Source of the DNA: Candidatus Terasakiella magnetica
Lineage (GTDB): Bacteria; Pseudomonadota; Alphaproteobacteria; Rhodospirillales; Terasakiellaceae
Reading direction: 5' to 3'
Assembly (NCBI RefSeq): GCF_900093605.1
Contig: NZ_FLYE01000001.1
Coordinates: 372,001-436,000, forward strand
Length of the DNA stretch: 64,000 bases
A model generated the notes under the pieces. The model was not told the DNA's origin, searched no databases, and saw nothing but the letters and a program-made list of their open reading frames with translations. The position numbers and the translations under genes were made by a program. Below are positions 1 to 9,366 of this stretch, in pieces (position 1 is the first letter of the stretch; each line of letters opens with the position of its first letter).

Positions 1-1713
1 ACACCCACAGAGAAGGGAGTGAAAATTGTCCTCGATAACTTGCAAATCGCCCGATTGCGCGCAGATCACGTGCCAAGCACCCTGCGATTACATGTAAATT
101 CAACTAAAAACCAAGTGAGAACAGGTCAATGGGTCAAAGCCCGCGCCATGTTAAAACCACCACCGCAACCTTCAAGCCCAGATGGTTTTGATTATCAACG
201 CCATGCCTACTTTCAAAAAATAGGCGCCATTGGGTTTAGTTATGGGGCTGTTACAATCCTAAAAGAAACACCAGGTGGTTTTCTCAGCCTGTTTGATGAT
301 TTGCGCCTTTCTATTCAAGAGCGCATTAGCCAGACCTTTCATGAAGATGATGACAAAGATATCAAAGCCCTTGCCATTGCTTTTCTTACAGGCAACAAAA
401 ATGTCATTGATGAAGCCACCCACGAAACCGTGCGTATATCCGGCCTTGCCCATCTCTTGGCGATTTCAGGCCTTCATATTGGCTTGGTCAGCTCCATTGC
501 CTTTTTTAGTATTCGCTTGATTTTAGCCTATATCCCCAACATGGCCTTGCGCTATCCCATTAAAAAATGGGCCGCCGTTGGGGCCATACTCGCAGCCCTT
601 TTCTTTACATTACTCACCGGGGCGAGCGTGCCAACGGTGCGCGCCTTTATCATGTGCGCAGTTGTCTTTAGCGGCATCTTGCTTGATCGCAAAGCCATCT
701 CTCTTCGCACTGTGGCCTTAGCCGCCATTGTTATTTTACTGACTTACCCAGAAAGCCTGCTTGGGGCCAGCTTCCAGCTTTCTTTCGCTGCCGTAACAGC
801 CCTTGTGGCATTTTATGAAAATCGCAAAACCGATTTCAATTCCTTTGCGCCTGTGCGTTATGTGAAAGAGATTTTTAATTCCAGCCTCATTGCCTCAGGC
901 GCGACCATGCCTTTTGCGGCCTATCATTTTCACCGCATCGCCCTTTGGGGGATTGGCGCAAATCTTCTGGCTATTCCCATCACGGTATTCTGGGTCATGC
1001 CCTTTGGCTTACTCTCACTCGCTTTGATGCCAATAGGGTTTGAATATTTCCCCTTAATGGTCATGGGGTGGGGGATTGAAAGCCTGCTTTGGGTCGCTCA
1101 ACAGACCGCTGAGCTTCCTTTTGCACAACTTTCTATTGAGGCCATCTCAACTGGCTCCCTCATCCTCATCACATTAGGCGGGATAATCGTTTGCTTTATG
1201 ACAGGGCCTTTGCGTCATACTGGCATCGCTGTTCTTATGATTGGTTTAAGCTTTAACCTTTTTAACCAGACACCCGATATTTTGATTAATGGGGATGGAA
1301 AACTCAGTGCTATTCATCAGGAAAACGGGCACGTGCTTATGTCTCAAATGCGCAACAGCAGCTATACCCGAAACAACTGGCTAAAACGCTGGGGAGAGAT
1401 GGATACAGCGGCACAAACATATGATCAACTTTTAGACTGTGATCAACAAGGGTGCCGTTATCTGCATAAATCAACCCAGCAAGTAATTTTTAACCGGCAA
1501 TCCCTTGCCTTAAGAGAAGACTGTCAAAATGCAGACTTGCTGATTACCCCGTTAAATAGCCCGCTCAATTGCCCAAAACCGCACCATATTATTGATGCGC
1601 ACGACCTAAAGACAAAAGGGGCTCATGCCATCTATTTTAACGAGGGTGACATTCATATCGTTTCCGTAAAAGACAAGCGCGGGCAACGCCCTTGGACGGT
1701 TTACGGGGATTAA
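1..1713 (+). CDS. comEC: ComEC/Rec2 family DNA-uptake membrane protein (5' partial)
   Basis: Polytopic inner-membrane protein of the ComEC/Rec2 family, which passes single-stranded DNA into the cytoplasm during transformation. Frame 1 is open from the first base, and the first residues already lie inside the N-terminal soluble domain (DUF4131 type), so the true start is outside the window; the GTG at 19 is only an in-frame codon. The Competence domain follows with HLLAISGLHIG near residue 150, then many hydrophobic helices. The C-terminal part shows no HxHxDH metallo-beta-lactamase motif and ends in a short cysteine-containing domain, as in alphaproteobacterial relatives. It is convergent with lexA, 20 bases away. 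Family assignment is firm; transformation in this organism is only inferred. Confidence 0.9.
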   Translation, partial: TPTEKGVKIVLDNLQIARLRADHVPSTLRLHVNSTKNQVRTGQWVKARAMLKPPPQPSSPDGFDYQRHAYFQKIGAIGFSYGAVTILKETPGGFLSLFDDLRLSIQERISQTFHEDDDKDIKALAIAFLTGNKNVIDEATHETVRISGLAHLLAISGLHIGLVSSIAFFSIRLILAYIPNMALRYPIKKWAAVGAILAALFFTLLTGASVPTVRAFIMCAVVFSGILLDRKAISLRTVALAAIVILLTYPESLLGASFQLSFAAVTALVAFYENRKTDFNSFAPVRYVKEIFNSSLIASGATMPFAAYHFHRIALWGIGANLLAIPITVFWVMPFGLLSLALMPIGFEYFPLMVMGWGIESLLWVAQQTAELPFAQLSIEAISTGSLILITLGGIIVCFMTGPLRHTGIAVLMIGLSFNLFNQTPDILINGDGKLSAIHQENGHVLMSQMRNSSYTRNNWLKRWGEMDTAAQTYDQLLDCDQQGCRYLHKSTQQVIFNRQSLALREDCQNADLLITPLNSPLNCPKPHHIIDAHDLKTKGAHAIYFNEGDIHIVSVKDKRGQRPWTVYGD

Positions 1714-1733
1714 AGCGTGCAGACACAAAGCCC

Positions 1734-2459
1734 TTAATATTTACGGATCAACCCAACAAGACGACCCTGAATTCTCACTCGTTCTGGCTGAAAGGTGCGG
1801 GTTTGATAAGCTGCGTTTGCAGGCTCCAGCGCAACAGCGCCGCCTTTGCGACGCAATGTCTTTAAAGTTGCTTCTTCCTGATCCACAAGTGCCACAACAA
1901 TGGCACCATTTTCTGCTGTGGTACATTTCTGGATCACAACCGTATCACCATCATTGATACCTGCTTCGATCATGGAATCACCTTCAACTTCCAACGCATA
2001 GTGATTACCAAGCCCCAACAGGCTTGCCGGCACATCCACATGGTTAGAATTATCCTGTAAGGCCTCAATGGGCGTACCCGCTGCAATCTTGCCAACCATG
2101 GGCAGCTCGACCGCTTCAGAATCAGGTAGAACATCTGTATTGGTGCCAATGGCCGCTTCAACACCACCCACCTGATTTTTCATTTCATTGAAATCAGTGA
2201 TTTTGGAACTGTCTGAGCGCAGTGGCGCATTAAGCTGATCTTGGTTTTCAGGCACGCGCAACACTTCAACCGCACGGGCACGATGGGGCAGGCGGCGAAT
2301 AAAGCCACGTTCTTCCAACCCTGTGATCAAGCGGTGAATGCCGGACTTTGATTTTAAATCCAGCGCTTCTTTCATTTCATCATAAGAGGGCGACACACCT
2401 GTATCTTTTAAACGCTTTTCCAGAAACAAAAGCAGGTCATATTGTTTTTTCGTCAGCAT
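1734..2459 (-). CDS. lexA: LexA SOS repressor / autopeptidase
   Basis: Repressor of the SOS DNA-damage regulon. The N-terminal winged helix starts [17 protein letters not shown]; the C-terminal S24 peptidase domain has the Ala127-Gly128 cleavage site (KIAAGTP), nucleophile Ser162 in EGDSM and Lys200 in TLKTL, so autocleavage looks intact. Length is 241 aa, normal for alphaproteobacteria. I chose the ATG at 2459 because an AAGGA lies 8 bases upstream; the in-frame ATG at 2468 directly abuts that AAGG and is too close. It follows moeA in the same direction after 90 bases that hold its own LexA boxes, so it has a separate, self-repressed promoter. Convergent with comEC. Confidence 0.96.
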   Translation of the reverse strand: MLTKKQYDLLLFLEKRLKDTGVSPSYDEMKEALDLKSKSGIHRLITGLEERGFIRRLPHRARAVEVLRVPENQDQLNAPLRSDSSKITDFNEMKNQVGGVEAAIGTNTDVLPDSEAVELPMVGKIAAGTPIEALQDNSNHVDVPASLLGLGNHYALEVEGDSMIEAGINDGDTVVIQKCTTAENGAIVVALVDQEEATLKTLRRKGGAVALEPANAAYQTRTFQPERVRIQGRLVGLIRKY

Positions 2460-2485
2460 GGGTCGCATCCTTCAAAATAAAAAAG

Positions 2486-2553
2486 GAACAAAAGTAAAAC
2501 ACATATAATGTTCTACTTTAGTTCCCTCTTATCGTCAAGAACAAAAGAAGTAC
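2486..2553 (-). promoter_or_regulatory. LexA (SOS) boxes in the lexA promoter
   Basis: Alphaproteobacterial LexA binds the direct repeat GTTC-N7-GTTC. A perfect copy lies at 2510-2524 (GTTC tacttta GTTC). Two flanking three-out-of-four copies read the other way: GAAC-N7-AAAC at 2486-2500 and GAAC-N7-GTAC at 2539-2553. The perfect box lies about 50 bases upstream of the lexA start and indicates autoregulation. The flanking half-matches may be chance or auxiliary sites. Confidence 0.85.
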
Positions 2554-2558
2554 TTTTC

Positions 2559-3779
2559 TTAGACCGAAAGCAAACTGTCATTCACATAAATCACGTCTGT
2601 CTCATCACCTGCCTTTAAAGCTTCGCCATGAACCGCGCGAATGATAAACCCTTCACAATGGGCAAGGTTTGCCAGCATAGAGCTATCTTGCTTATCATAC
2701 GGTGTTGCAACTAAACGACCCGCATCATCGCGTGAAAAGACAGCACGCATATATTCTTGGCGAATACCGTTCTTTGGCACATCTGCACCAAGGATCGCCC
2801 GGATCGGTTTATCCTGCTCAAATGGCAAGCCTTGCATTTTGCGCAATGCGGCACGTAAGAAAATAAAGGCTGTTACATAGGAAGACACCGGGTTACCCGG
2901 CAAGCCCATGGCAGGCGTATCACCGATTTTGCCAAACATAAATGGCTTACCCGGCTTAATGGCAATGCGCCAAAAATCAATATCCAAGCCTTCTTCACCC
3001 AGTACGTTGCGCACAAGGTCATATTCCCCAACTGATACACCGCCAGAGGTCACAAGGATATCTGCCCCATCAAGGCCGGCCAATGTGGCGCGCAAGGACT
3101 CTTCTGTATCGCCTGCAATACCCAAATTAATTGCTTCCCCGCCCATGGCTGTAACCATAGCAGCGACCATCAAACTGTTAGAGCTGATAATCTGGCTTTG
3201 ACGTACCGCTTCACCGGGCATGACCAGCTCATCACCTGTGGCAAGAATGGCAACGCGTGGCTTGCGATAGACCTTAACCCATGGGACATTCATGGCACAT
3301 AAAAGGCCGATGTCACGCGCACTGAGCAATTGCCCCGTTTTGACCAGAACATCACCTTCACTAAAATCCAAGCCCGCACGGCGCACAAACTTACCTTCAA
3401 AGGCCACTTCTTTAAAAGTGATCTGATCGCCCTCTACATCGCTATCTTCCTGCATGATCACCGCATCCGCACCAGCGGGTAGGGGAGCACCTGTAAAGAT
3501 GCGCACACATTGACCTGACACAAGCGTGTCTTCAAAGGGGCCACCCGCTTGTGATTCACCCACGCGGGTCAAGCTCACAGGCTGGTTTTGAATATCAGAG
3601 GATAAAACCGCATATCCATCCATGGAGGAGACAGCAGATGGCGGCTGGGTTAAGCGCGCTGCTACATCTTCTGCCAACACACGGCCTACGGCTTGTGCCA
3701 CACTGATTTGTTCTGAGGCAAGGGTATGGATACCGGCCTCTACCTTGGCAAAGGCTTCATCAAGGGGCAGCAAACTCAT
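2559..3779 (-). CDS. moeA: Molybdopterin molybdenumtransferase MoeA
   Basis: Inserts molybdate into adenylylated molybdopterin in the last step of molybdenum cofactor synthesis, in the cytosol. The 406 aa length is standard. Visible family signatures are [13 protein letters not shown] near residue 50, the [10 protein letters not shown] loop near residue 245 and [10 protein letters not shown] near residue 290. The start ATG overlaps the moaC stop as ATGA, so the two are translationally coupled. It is the fifth gene of the leftward run trpG-trpD-trpC-moaC-moeA, and lexA follows with its own promoter. No molybdoenzyme is encoded in the window. Confidence 0.95.
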   Translation of the reverse strand: MSLLPLDEAFAKVEAGIHTLASEQISVAQAVGRVLAEDVAARLTQPPSAVSSMDGYAVLSSDIQNQPVSLTRVGESQAGGPFEDTLVSGQCVRIFTGAPLPAGADAVIMQEDSDVEGDQITFKEVAFEGKFVRRAGLDFSEGDVLVKTGQLLSARDIGLLCAMNVPWVKVYRKPRVAILATGDELVMPGEAVRQSQIISSNSLMVAAMVTAMGGEAINLGIAGDTEESLRATLAGLDGADILVTSGGVSVGEYDLVRNVLGEEGLDIDFWRIAIKPGKPFMFGKIGDTPAMGLPGNPVSSYVTAFIFLRAALRKMQGLPFEQDKPIRAILGADVPKNGIRQEYMRAVFSRDDAGRLVATPYDKQDSSMLANLAHCEGFIIRAVHGEALKAGDETDVIYVNDSLLSV

Positions 3780-4255
3780 GAGGCTATAAACTTTCCTGAA
3801 TTACCGCCGTCCTTATAGGTCAAGCGCACATCCGTAATCGTCATGCCCTTATCGATGGCTTTACACATGTCATAAACCGTCAAACAAGCAATGGAGACCG
3901 CACTTAAAGCTTCCATTTCGACCCCGGTACGGCCCTTAAGCTTACAGGTGCCTTCCACATCAACAGCGTTGCGCTCAGGATCGCAGGTGAGCTCCACCTT
4001 TACAGAGGTCAATGCCAATGGGTGACATAGCGGAATAAGATCAGGCGTCTTTTTCGCCCCCATAATACCAGCAAGCTGCGCAACGGGCAGAACGTCACCT
4101 TTCTTCATGGTGCCATCCATTATGCGCGCCAATGTTTCTGGCTGCATAATGATACTGCCTTTAGCCGTGGCAACACGCTCGGTAATGTCTTTTTCAGAGA
4201 CATCCACCATTACGGCATTACCATCTTGATCGATATGCGTAAAATTCTCGCCCAT
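3776..4255 (-). CDS. moaC: Cyclic pyranopterin monophosphate synthase MoaC
   Basis: Works with MoaA to turn GTP-derived 3',8-cyclo-7,8-dihydro-GTP into cyclic pyranopterin monophosphate, the first stable molybdenum cofactor intermediate. The 159 aa protein carries the family motifs [13 protein letters not shown] (about residues 68-80) and [11 protein letters not shown] (about 114-125), and the C-terminal KDGGNSG. It starts 7 bases after trpC with AGAAGA as a ribosome site and overlaps moeA by four bases. The link of trpC to moaC-moeA is a common alphaproteobacterial arrangement. Function is confident from family motifs. Confidence 0.96.
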   Translation of the reverse strand: MGENFTHIDQDGNAVMVDVSEKDITERVATAKGSIIMQPETLARIMDGTMKKGDVLPVAQLAGIMGAKKTPDLIPLCHPLALTSVKVELTCDPERNAVDVEGTCKLKGRTGVEMEALSAVSIACLTVYDMCKAIDKGMTITDVRLTYKDGGNSGKFIAS

Positions 4256-4262
4256 AATCTTC

Positions 4263-5060
4263 TTAGTCCTTTTTTGCCAGAAGCGTTCTTGTTGCTTCTT
4301 CTACATCGTCTTGACGCATTAATGATTCACCAACCAAGAAACAGTTCGCATTGACTTTGGACATGCGTGATAAATCTTCGGGGCTAAAGATCCCGCTTTC
4401 ACACACAAGCATACGGTCTTGCGGCACCATGGTTGAAAGGCGCTCTGTGGTTGTCAGGCTGATTTCCATGGTCTTGAGGTTACGGTTATTCACCCCAATC
4501 AATTTGGATTTAAGCTTTAGTGCGCGTTCCATCTCTTCTTCGTCATGGACCTCAATAAGACAATCCATCCCATAAGACATGGCAAGTTCTTCTAACTGGC
4601 CAGCTTCTTCATCATTAAGGGCTGCCATGATGATCAAGATACAATCTGCACCAAGTGCGCGCGCTTCAACCACCTGATAAGGATCAACCATAAAGTCCTT
4701 GCGCAAGACCGGAAGGTTTACGGCTTGGCGCGCCACTACCAGATATTCATCCGCACCTTGAAAGTACGGCACATCGGTAAGCACAGACATACATGCCGCC
4801 CCACCTGCCTCATATGATTTGGCAATGGTGATCGGGTCAAAATCTGCGCGGATCAACCCTTTAGATGGAGAGGCTTTTTTAATCTCGGCAATCAGGCCAT
4901 ATTGCTTGGCACGAACGCGCGAGCGCAACGCACTGATAAAACCACGTGGTGCTGAGGCCTGTTGGGCGGCGACTTCCAATATGCTGATATCTTTTCGGGA
5001 TTTACAGCCTGCAACATACTCACGCTTGTCATCACAGATTTTTGCAAGAATATCACTCAC
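4263..5060 (-). CDS. trpC: Indole-3-glycerol phosphate synthase TrpC
   Basis: Closes the indole ring in tryptophan synthesis, converting carboxyphenylamino-deoxyribulose phosphate to indole-3-glycerol phosphate. TIM-barrel protein with [11 protein letters not shown] near residue 60, [11 protein letters not shown] near 115, NNRNLKT near 185 and SESG-like CESGIF near 215. I chose the GTG at 5060, giving 265 aa: AGGG lies 8 bases upstream and the product begins like its relatives ([14 protein letters not shown]). The alternative ATG at 5075 overlaps the trpD stop and has no visible ribosome site. It lies 4 bases after trpD and 7 before moaC. Confidence 0.94.
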   Translation of the reverse strand: MSDILAKICDDKREYVAGCKSRKDISILEVAAQQASAPRGFISALRSRVRAKQYGLIAEIKKASPSKGLIRADFDPITIAKSYEAGGAACMSVLTDVPYFQGADEYLVVARQAVNLPVLRKDFMVDPYQVVEARALGADCILIIMAALNDEEAGQLEELAMSYGMDCLIEVHDEEEMERALKLKSKLIGVNNRNLKTMEISLTTTERLSTMVPQDRMLVCESGIFSPEDLSRMSKVNANCFLVGESLMRQDDVEEATRTLLAKKD

Positions 5061-5064
5061 TGGC

Positions 5065-6084
5065 TTAACCCTCATTCGTGATGGTAACAAGTTTTTGCAA
5101 AACGTCCTTTGCCTTGCCACTATCAATGGATTGCGCAGCAAGTTCCATACCCGCCTCAATGCTCTCCACCTTATCAGCCACCATTAAGGACGCTGCGGCA
5201 TTAAGCAATACCACATCGCGGTACGCCCCTTTTTCCCCATCAAGTAAGCGATGAATAGCAGCAGCGTTATATTCACCATCGCCACCTTTTAAATCATCTT
5301 CTTGAGCAAGGGTGATGCCGTAATCTGCCGGATTTATTTCAAACTCACGCACAGTGCCGTTAGCATATTCTGCCACAAAGGACGAACCTGTTGTTGTGAG
5401 CTCATCCATCCCGTCAGAACCATGAACGACCCAGACTTTTTCACTACCTAAACGGCCCAGAACTTCTGCAAGCGGGCGTACCCACTCTTTGGCAAACACA
5501 CCTGTCATCTGGCGCTTCACACCAGCAGGGTTGGAAATAGGCCCAAGCAGGTTAAAAACCGTGCGCGTGCCCATTTCAACGCGTGGTCCACCGACAAAGC
5601 GCATGGCGCTATGATAAAGCGGTGCCATCATGAAACCGATCCCAGCCTGTGCAATAGCTTTTTCTACCACCGGGATTTCAGCCTGCATATTCACCCCAAG
5701 GCAAGATAGAACATCTGCGGCGCCAGATTTTGACGACAAAGCTTTATTGCCGTGCTTTGCCACAAAAAGACCGCAGCCTGCCACCACAAGGGCAGTGGCT
5801 GTTGAGATATTCAATGTCCCCTTGGCGTCCCCGCCTGTCCCCACAATATCAATGGCATCAGCAGGGGCGGAAACCTTATTCATCTGCTCGCGCATGGTTG
5901 TGGCTGCGGCTGTGATTTCATCAACCGTTTCACCGCGCACCCGCAAAGCCATCAAAAACGCACCGATCTGGGCTTGGGTGGCTTCACCCGTCATAATCAG
6001 ATCAAAGGCGGCTTTGGCTTCATCTTGGCTTAAAGCCTGACCATCTGCGACCTTGGCGATGGTTGGTTTCATTGCGTCACTCAT
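5065..6084 (-). CDS. trpD: Anthranilate phosphoribosyltransferase TrpD
   Basis: Transfers the phosphoribosyl group of PRPP to anthranilate, the second step of tryptophan synthesis. The 339 aa product has the glycine-rich [15 protein letters not shown] motif near residue 80, [15 protein letters not shown] near 110 and [17 protein letters not shown] near 160, which are the PRPP, substrate and metal sites of the family. The ATG at 6084 has AGGG 9 bases upstream and lies 4 bases after trpG; frame is open farther upstream but runs into trpG coding sequence. Member of the leftward trpGDC-moaC-moeA operon. Confidence 0.96.
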   Translation of the reverse strand: MSDAMKPTIAKVADGQALSQDEAKAAFDLIMTGEATQAQIGAFLMALRVRGETVDEITAAATTMREQMNKVSAPADAIDIVGTGGDAKGTLNISTATALVVAGCGLFVAKHGNKALSSKSGAADVLSCLGVNMQAEIPVVEKAIAQAGIGFMMAPLYHSAMRFVGGPRVEMGTRTVFNLLGPISNPAGVKRQMTGVFAKEWVRPLAEVLGRLGSEKVWVVHGSDGMDELTTTGSSFVAEYANGTVREFEINPADYGITLAQEDDLKGGDGEYNAAAIHRLLDGEKGAYRDVVLLNAAASLMVADKVESIEAGMELAAQSIDSGKAKDVLQKLVTITNEG

Positions 6085-6088
6085 TTGC

Positions 6089-6667
6089 TTATCCCTGTTC
6101 TTTGGCAAGTGTGAGGAAGTTTTCCAAAATTTTATGTCCATACTCAGAAGCAATGCTTTCTGGATGGAACTGCACCCCATGGATTGGATATTCTTTATGC
6201 TGAACCCCCATGATGACACCATCTTGGGTTTCTGCTGTAACTTCAAGACAATCAGGTACGCTCATTGGATCAATCGTTAAAGAATGATAACGCGTCACAT
6301 CCAGCGGGGAGGGGATATCAACAAACACCCCTTTGTTGGTGTGTACGATGGGGCTGACCTTGCCATGCATGGGCTGCGGGGCGCGCACAACGCTGCCACC
6401 AAATGCCTGACCGATTGATTGATGACCAAGACACACACCAAAGATCGGCAACTTACCAGCTGCTTTTTCAATCAACTCAAGGCAGATACCAGCCTGATCA
6501 GGATCACATGGACCGGGCGATAAAATAATTCCATCCGGTGCCATTTCCATGGCTTCATCAGCCGTTAACACATCGTTACGACGTACTTCTATATCTGCAC
6601 CCAGTTCACCAAAATAATGAACGAGGTTGTATGTAAAGCTATCGTAGTTATCAATTAATAAAAACAT
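6089..6667 (-). CDS. trpG: Anthranilate synthase glutamine amidotransferase subunit TrpG
   Basis: Releases ammonia from glutamine for the TrpE subunit, which converts chorismate to anthranilate. Class I amidotransferase of 192 aa with nucleophile Cys79 in FGVCLGHQ and the His168/Glu170 pair in VQFHPES. It is the first gene of the leftward trpGDC operon. Its partner trpE, which often lies directly upstream, is here 4.2 kb away at 10900-12420 behind a copper cassette on the opposite strand, so trpG must use its own promoter. A TATAGT sequence (minus strand, 6688-6683) is a possible -10 box, but I find no convincing -35 or tryptophan leader peptide. Confidence 0.96.
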   Translation of the reverse strand: MFLLIDNYDSFTYNLVHYFGELGADIEVRRNDVLTADEAMEMAPDGIILSPGPCDPDQAGICLELIEKAAGKLPIFGVCLGHQSIGQAFGGSVVRAPQPMHGKVSPIVHTNKGVFVDIPSPLDVTRYHSLTIDPMSVPDCLEVTAETQDGVIMGVQHKEYPIHGVQFHPESIASEYGHKILENFLTLAKEQG

Positions 6668-6763
6668 TTCAATATCTTATTTACTATACTTAAAGCACCA
6701 CACTAAGCACTAAAAGCGACTCAAAACCGTCATGAAGGGGCAGAATGCAAGGTGACCGACGCG

Positions 6764-6820
6764 AGGTCAAGACGCAATTTTTATCACTTGACCTTGCCCT
6801 TACTGGAAGGAGCATATAAC
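6764..6820 (+). promoter_or_regulatory. CueR-type operator and promoter of the copper cassette
   Basis: MerR-family promoters have a -35 and -10 box held too far apart around a dyad. Here the -35 is TTGACC (6788-6793), the dyad is CCTT-N11-AAGG (6792-6810) and the -10 lies in CATATAAC (6813-6820), a 19-21 base spacer depending on the hexamer used. The block CCTTGCCCTTACTGGAAGG closely resembles known CueR boxes. Upstream, AGGTCAAG (6764-6771) forms an 8-base inverted repeat with CTTGACCT (6787-6794) across the -35. The site lies 28 bases before the copA start and settles that start. cueR is the second gene of the cassette, so the loop is self-contained. Confidence 0.9.
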
Positions 6821-6847
6821 ATTACAGTAAGATGGAAAGTTAAAACA

Positions 6848-8959
6848 ATGGCAACCTATAAACTACAAATCACGGGCATGAGCTGTGCAGCCTGTTCAGC
6901 ACGTATCGAAAAAGTCCTCAACCGCATGGATGATGTGGAAGAAGCAAGTGTCAATTTGGCTATTGAACAGGCCAATGTCCTTGTTCGCAATGAGACTTTA
7001 AGCCAAGACGATATCATTACCAAAATCGAAAAAGCTGGTTTTGGCGCAACCCCTGTGGAAGATGCCCCAAAACAGGAGGAGGAAAAGCCAAATTCAAACG
7101 AGCTTTACCTGCTAATTGGTTGCCTCGCCCTAACCACACCGCTTGTTGCCCCTATGATTGCCATGCCTTTTGGCAAAGACCTCCATCTTGATGGGCTTAT
7201 TCAGCTGTTTTTAGCCTTACCTGTACAGATTGTCGCGACTTATCGCTTTTATCCCTCTGCTTGGGGGGCTTTAAAGGGGCTTACAGGCAATATGGACCTT
7301 TTGGTTGCCATTGGCACCACAGCTGCCTTTGGACTTAGTCTCTATATGCTTTTTGGTACAACAGACACACATCCCGCCCTTTACTTTGAAGCCTCCGCAG
7401 CCGTGACAAGCCTTGTACTGCTGGGCAAGTGGCTGGAGAACCGCGCCAAGCATGGGGTTACACAAGCCATTCGCGCCCTTATCAAGCTGCGCCCTGAAAC
7501 GGCACGCAAGTTTGAAAACAACCGTGAAACCAATGTTCCCATCAATGAAATCATCGTTGGTGATAAAATCCTCATTAAGCCGGGGGAGCATATTCCTGTT
7601 GATGGCACAGTACTGAGCGGGGAAAGCGAAGTTGATGAGTCCATGCTCACAGGGGAAAGCCTCCCCGTTGCCAAGGCATTTGGGGCAAAGGTTACTGGCG
7701 GGTCCGTAAATGGCTCAGGCCTTTTGATTGTCAAAACCACGTCAGTGGGTAAAGAAACCGTCCTATCCAAAATCATTGAAATGATCCAGGGCGCACAAGC
7801 CAGCAAAGCCCCTGTGCAAAAACTGGCTGATAAAATTGCCGCTGTTTTTGTCCCCATTGTCTGTTTGATTGCGCTTGTGACCTTGATCGGCTGGACCCTT
7901 TATGGCGCTACCCTTGATCAAGCCATCATTAATGCGGTCACCGTGCTTGTTATTGCGTGTCCTTGCGCCCTTGGCCTTGCAACACCCACAGCCATTATGG
8001 CAGGCACCGGTGTTGGGGCCAAATATGGGATTTTAATAAAGGATGCCCAATCCCTTGAAATCGCCAACCAAATCGATACGGTTATCTTTGATAAAACGGG
8101 CACGCTCACAGAAGGTAAGCCGCAGATCGCCTCTGAACGTGGCAAATATTTCAACATTGCCGCCAGCCTACAACATGGCAGCGAACATCCCCTTGCCAAG
8201 GCCTTTCCAACCGATAGCCCCATCACAGTGGAAAATTTCAAAGCCACAACAGGCCACGGCATTGAAGGCAGCCTTGAAGGAACCCACTATCGCCTTGGTA
8301 ACCGCAAGCATATGAAAGCAGATACATCTGCTTTCCAAGAGCAGGCTGAGACGTTTGAAAATGACGGATTTAGCGTAATCTGGCTTGAAAACGAGGCGCA
8401 AATTCTCTCTATTTTCGCGGTTGGCGATACTTCAAAGGAAACTTCAACTCAGGCCGTTAATATATTGAAATCAAAAAATATTAACCCCATCCTGATTAGC
8501 GGCGATACTCAAAGGACAGCCGAAAAACTGGCTTCTCAAGTCGGTATCGAAACGACCTTTGCAGAAGTGCTTCCCCAAGATAAAGCAAGCCATGTTTCTA
8601 AACTCCAAAAACAAGGCGCTGTCGTTGCCATGGTTGGTGACGGAGTCAATGATGCTCCGGCCTTAGCCACGGCTGATGTAAGCTTTGCTATGGGGACAGG
8701 TTCAGACGTTGCCATTCATAGCGCGGGTATTACCTTGATGCGCTCAGACCCGATCCTTGTGCCGCAAGCCATTGAAATTTCAAAAGAAACCTATAAAAAG
8801 ATCAAACAGAACCTTTTTTGGGCCTTTTTCTATAATGTGATCGCACTTCCCGCCGCTGCTTTTGGTCTTTTAAATCCGGTAATTGCCGGTGGTGCAATGG
8901 CGCTCAGTAGTGTAAGTGTTGTCACCAACTCGTTATTGTTAAAACGGTGGAAGCCATGA
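6848..8959 (+). CDS. copA: Copper(I)-exporting P1B-type ATPase CopA
   Basis: Pumps Cu(I) out of the cytoplasm at the cost of ATP. The 703 aa protein has one N-terminal heavy-metal domain (MSCAAC, residues 11-16), TGES at 268-271, the CPC ion-path motif at 371-373, phosphorylation site Asp415 in DKTGT, the HP motif at 447-448, GDGVNDAP at 597-604, and YN (662-663) plus MALSS (684-688) in the last helices, the Cu(I) signature. The ATG at 6848 is chosen because the CueR promoter lies inside any longer reading. The stop overlaps cueR as ATGA. Codons 74-75 hold a CCCAAAA heptamer discussed under findings. Confidence 0.97.
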   Translation: MATYKLQITGMSCAACSARIEKVLNRMDDVEEASVNLAIEQANVLVRNETLSQDDIITKIEKAGFGATPVEDAPKQEEEKPNSNELYLLIGCLALTTPLVAPMIAMPFGKDLHLDGLIQLFLALPVQIVATYRFYPSAWGALKGLTGNMDLLVAIGTTAAFGLSLYMLFGTTDTHPALYFEASAAVTSLVLLGKWLENRAKHGVTQAIRALIKLRPETARKFENNRETNVPINEIIVGDKILIKPGEHIPVDGTVLSGESEVDESMLTGESLPVAKAFGAKVTGGSVNGSGLLIVKTTSVGKETVLSKIIEMIQGAQASKAPVQKLADKIAAVFVPIVCLIALVTLIGWTLYGATLDQAIINAVTVLVIACPCALGLATPTAIMAGTGVGAKYGILIKDAQSLEIANQIDTVIFDKTGTLTEGKPQIASERGKYFNIAASLQHGSEHPLAKAFPTDSPITVENFKATTGHGIEGSLEGTHYRLGNRKHMKADTSAFQEQAETFENDGFSVIWLENEAQILSIFAVGDTSKETSTQAVNILKSKNINPILISGDTQRTAEKLASQVGIETTFAEVLPQDKASHVSKLQKQGAVVAMVGDGVNDAPALATADVSFAMGTGSDVAIHSAGITLMRSDPILVPQAIEISKETYKKIKQNLFWAFFYNVIALPAAAFGLLNPVIAGGAMALSSVSVVTNSLLLKRWKP

Positions 8960-9366
8960 ATATCAGCAAGGTTTCAAAACTCACAGGCGTAACCTCAAAG
9001 ACCATTCGCTATTATGAGAGCATTGGCTTGATGCCGGAGCCTGCGCGGGCAGAAAATGGCTATCGCGATTATTGCGACCAAGATGTTGAAATTCTGCGTT
9101 TTATTCAAAGTGCGCGCAAAATGGGCTTTCCGCTAAAAGACGTCGGTAACCTTCTGGCGCTATGGAACGATAAAAACCGTGCCTCGCGTGATGTGCGCGA
9201 ACTTGCCAAGCGTCATATCGATGAAATTGAATCTCGCATTCAGGAACTTGAAGATATTCGTAATACATTGAAAAACCTTGTTGATTGCTGCCAAGGTGAC
9301 GATCGCCCCGATTGTCCGATCCTCAATAGCTTTGCAAAGGAAAGTGATTGTGGCTGCACCGAATAA
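8956..9366 (+). CDS. cueR: Copper-sensing MerR-family regulator CueR
   Basis: Cu(I)-responsive activator that untwists the long-spacer promoter of copper-export genes. The 136 aa protein has the MerR winged helix (residues 1-70, including [13 protein letters not shown]), a dimerisation helix, and the metal loop with Cys112 and Cys120 separated by seven residues (CQGDDRPDC), the same numbering and spacing as E. coli CueR, which marks it as a monovalent-copper sensor. The ATG at 8956 overlaps the copA stop; a GTG three codons upstream is possible but unneeded. Placing the sensor second in the operon it controls gives direct feedback. Confidence 0.94.
   Translation: MNISKVSKLTGVTSKTIRYYESIGLMPEPARAENGYRDYCDQDVEILRFIQSARKMGFPLKDVGNLLALWNDKNRASRDVRELAKRHIDEIESRIQELEDIRNTLKNLVDCCQGDDRPDCPILNSFAKESDCGCTE

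Noticed and set aside
6668-6760. A tryptophan attenuator before trpG
   Set aside because: The only short reading frame there (seven codons, no Trp) has no terminator pair; no Trp-rich leader peptide is seen.
6752-6847. An N-terminal extension of copA from an ATG-like start at 6752
   Set aside because: The CueR promoter lies inside it, and the extra 32 residues are unlike any heavy-metal ATPase start. The ATG at 6848 begins the canonical domain.
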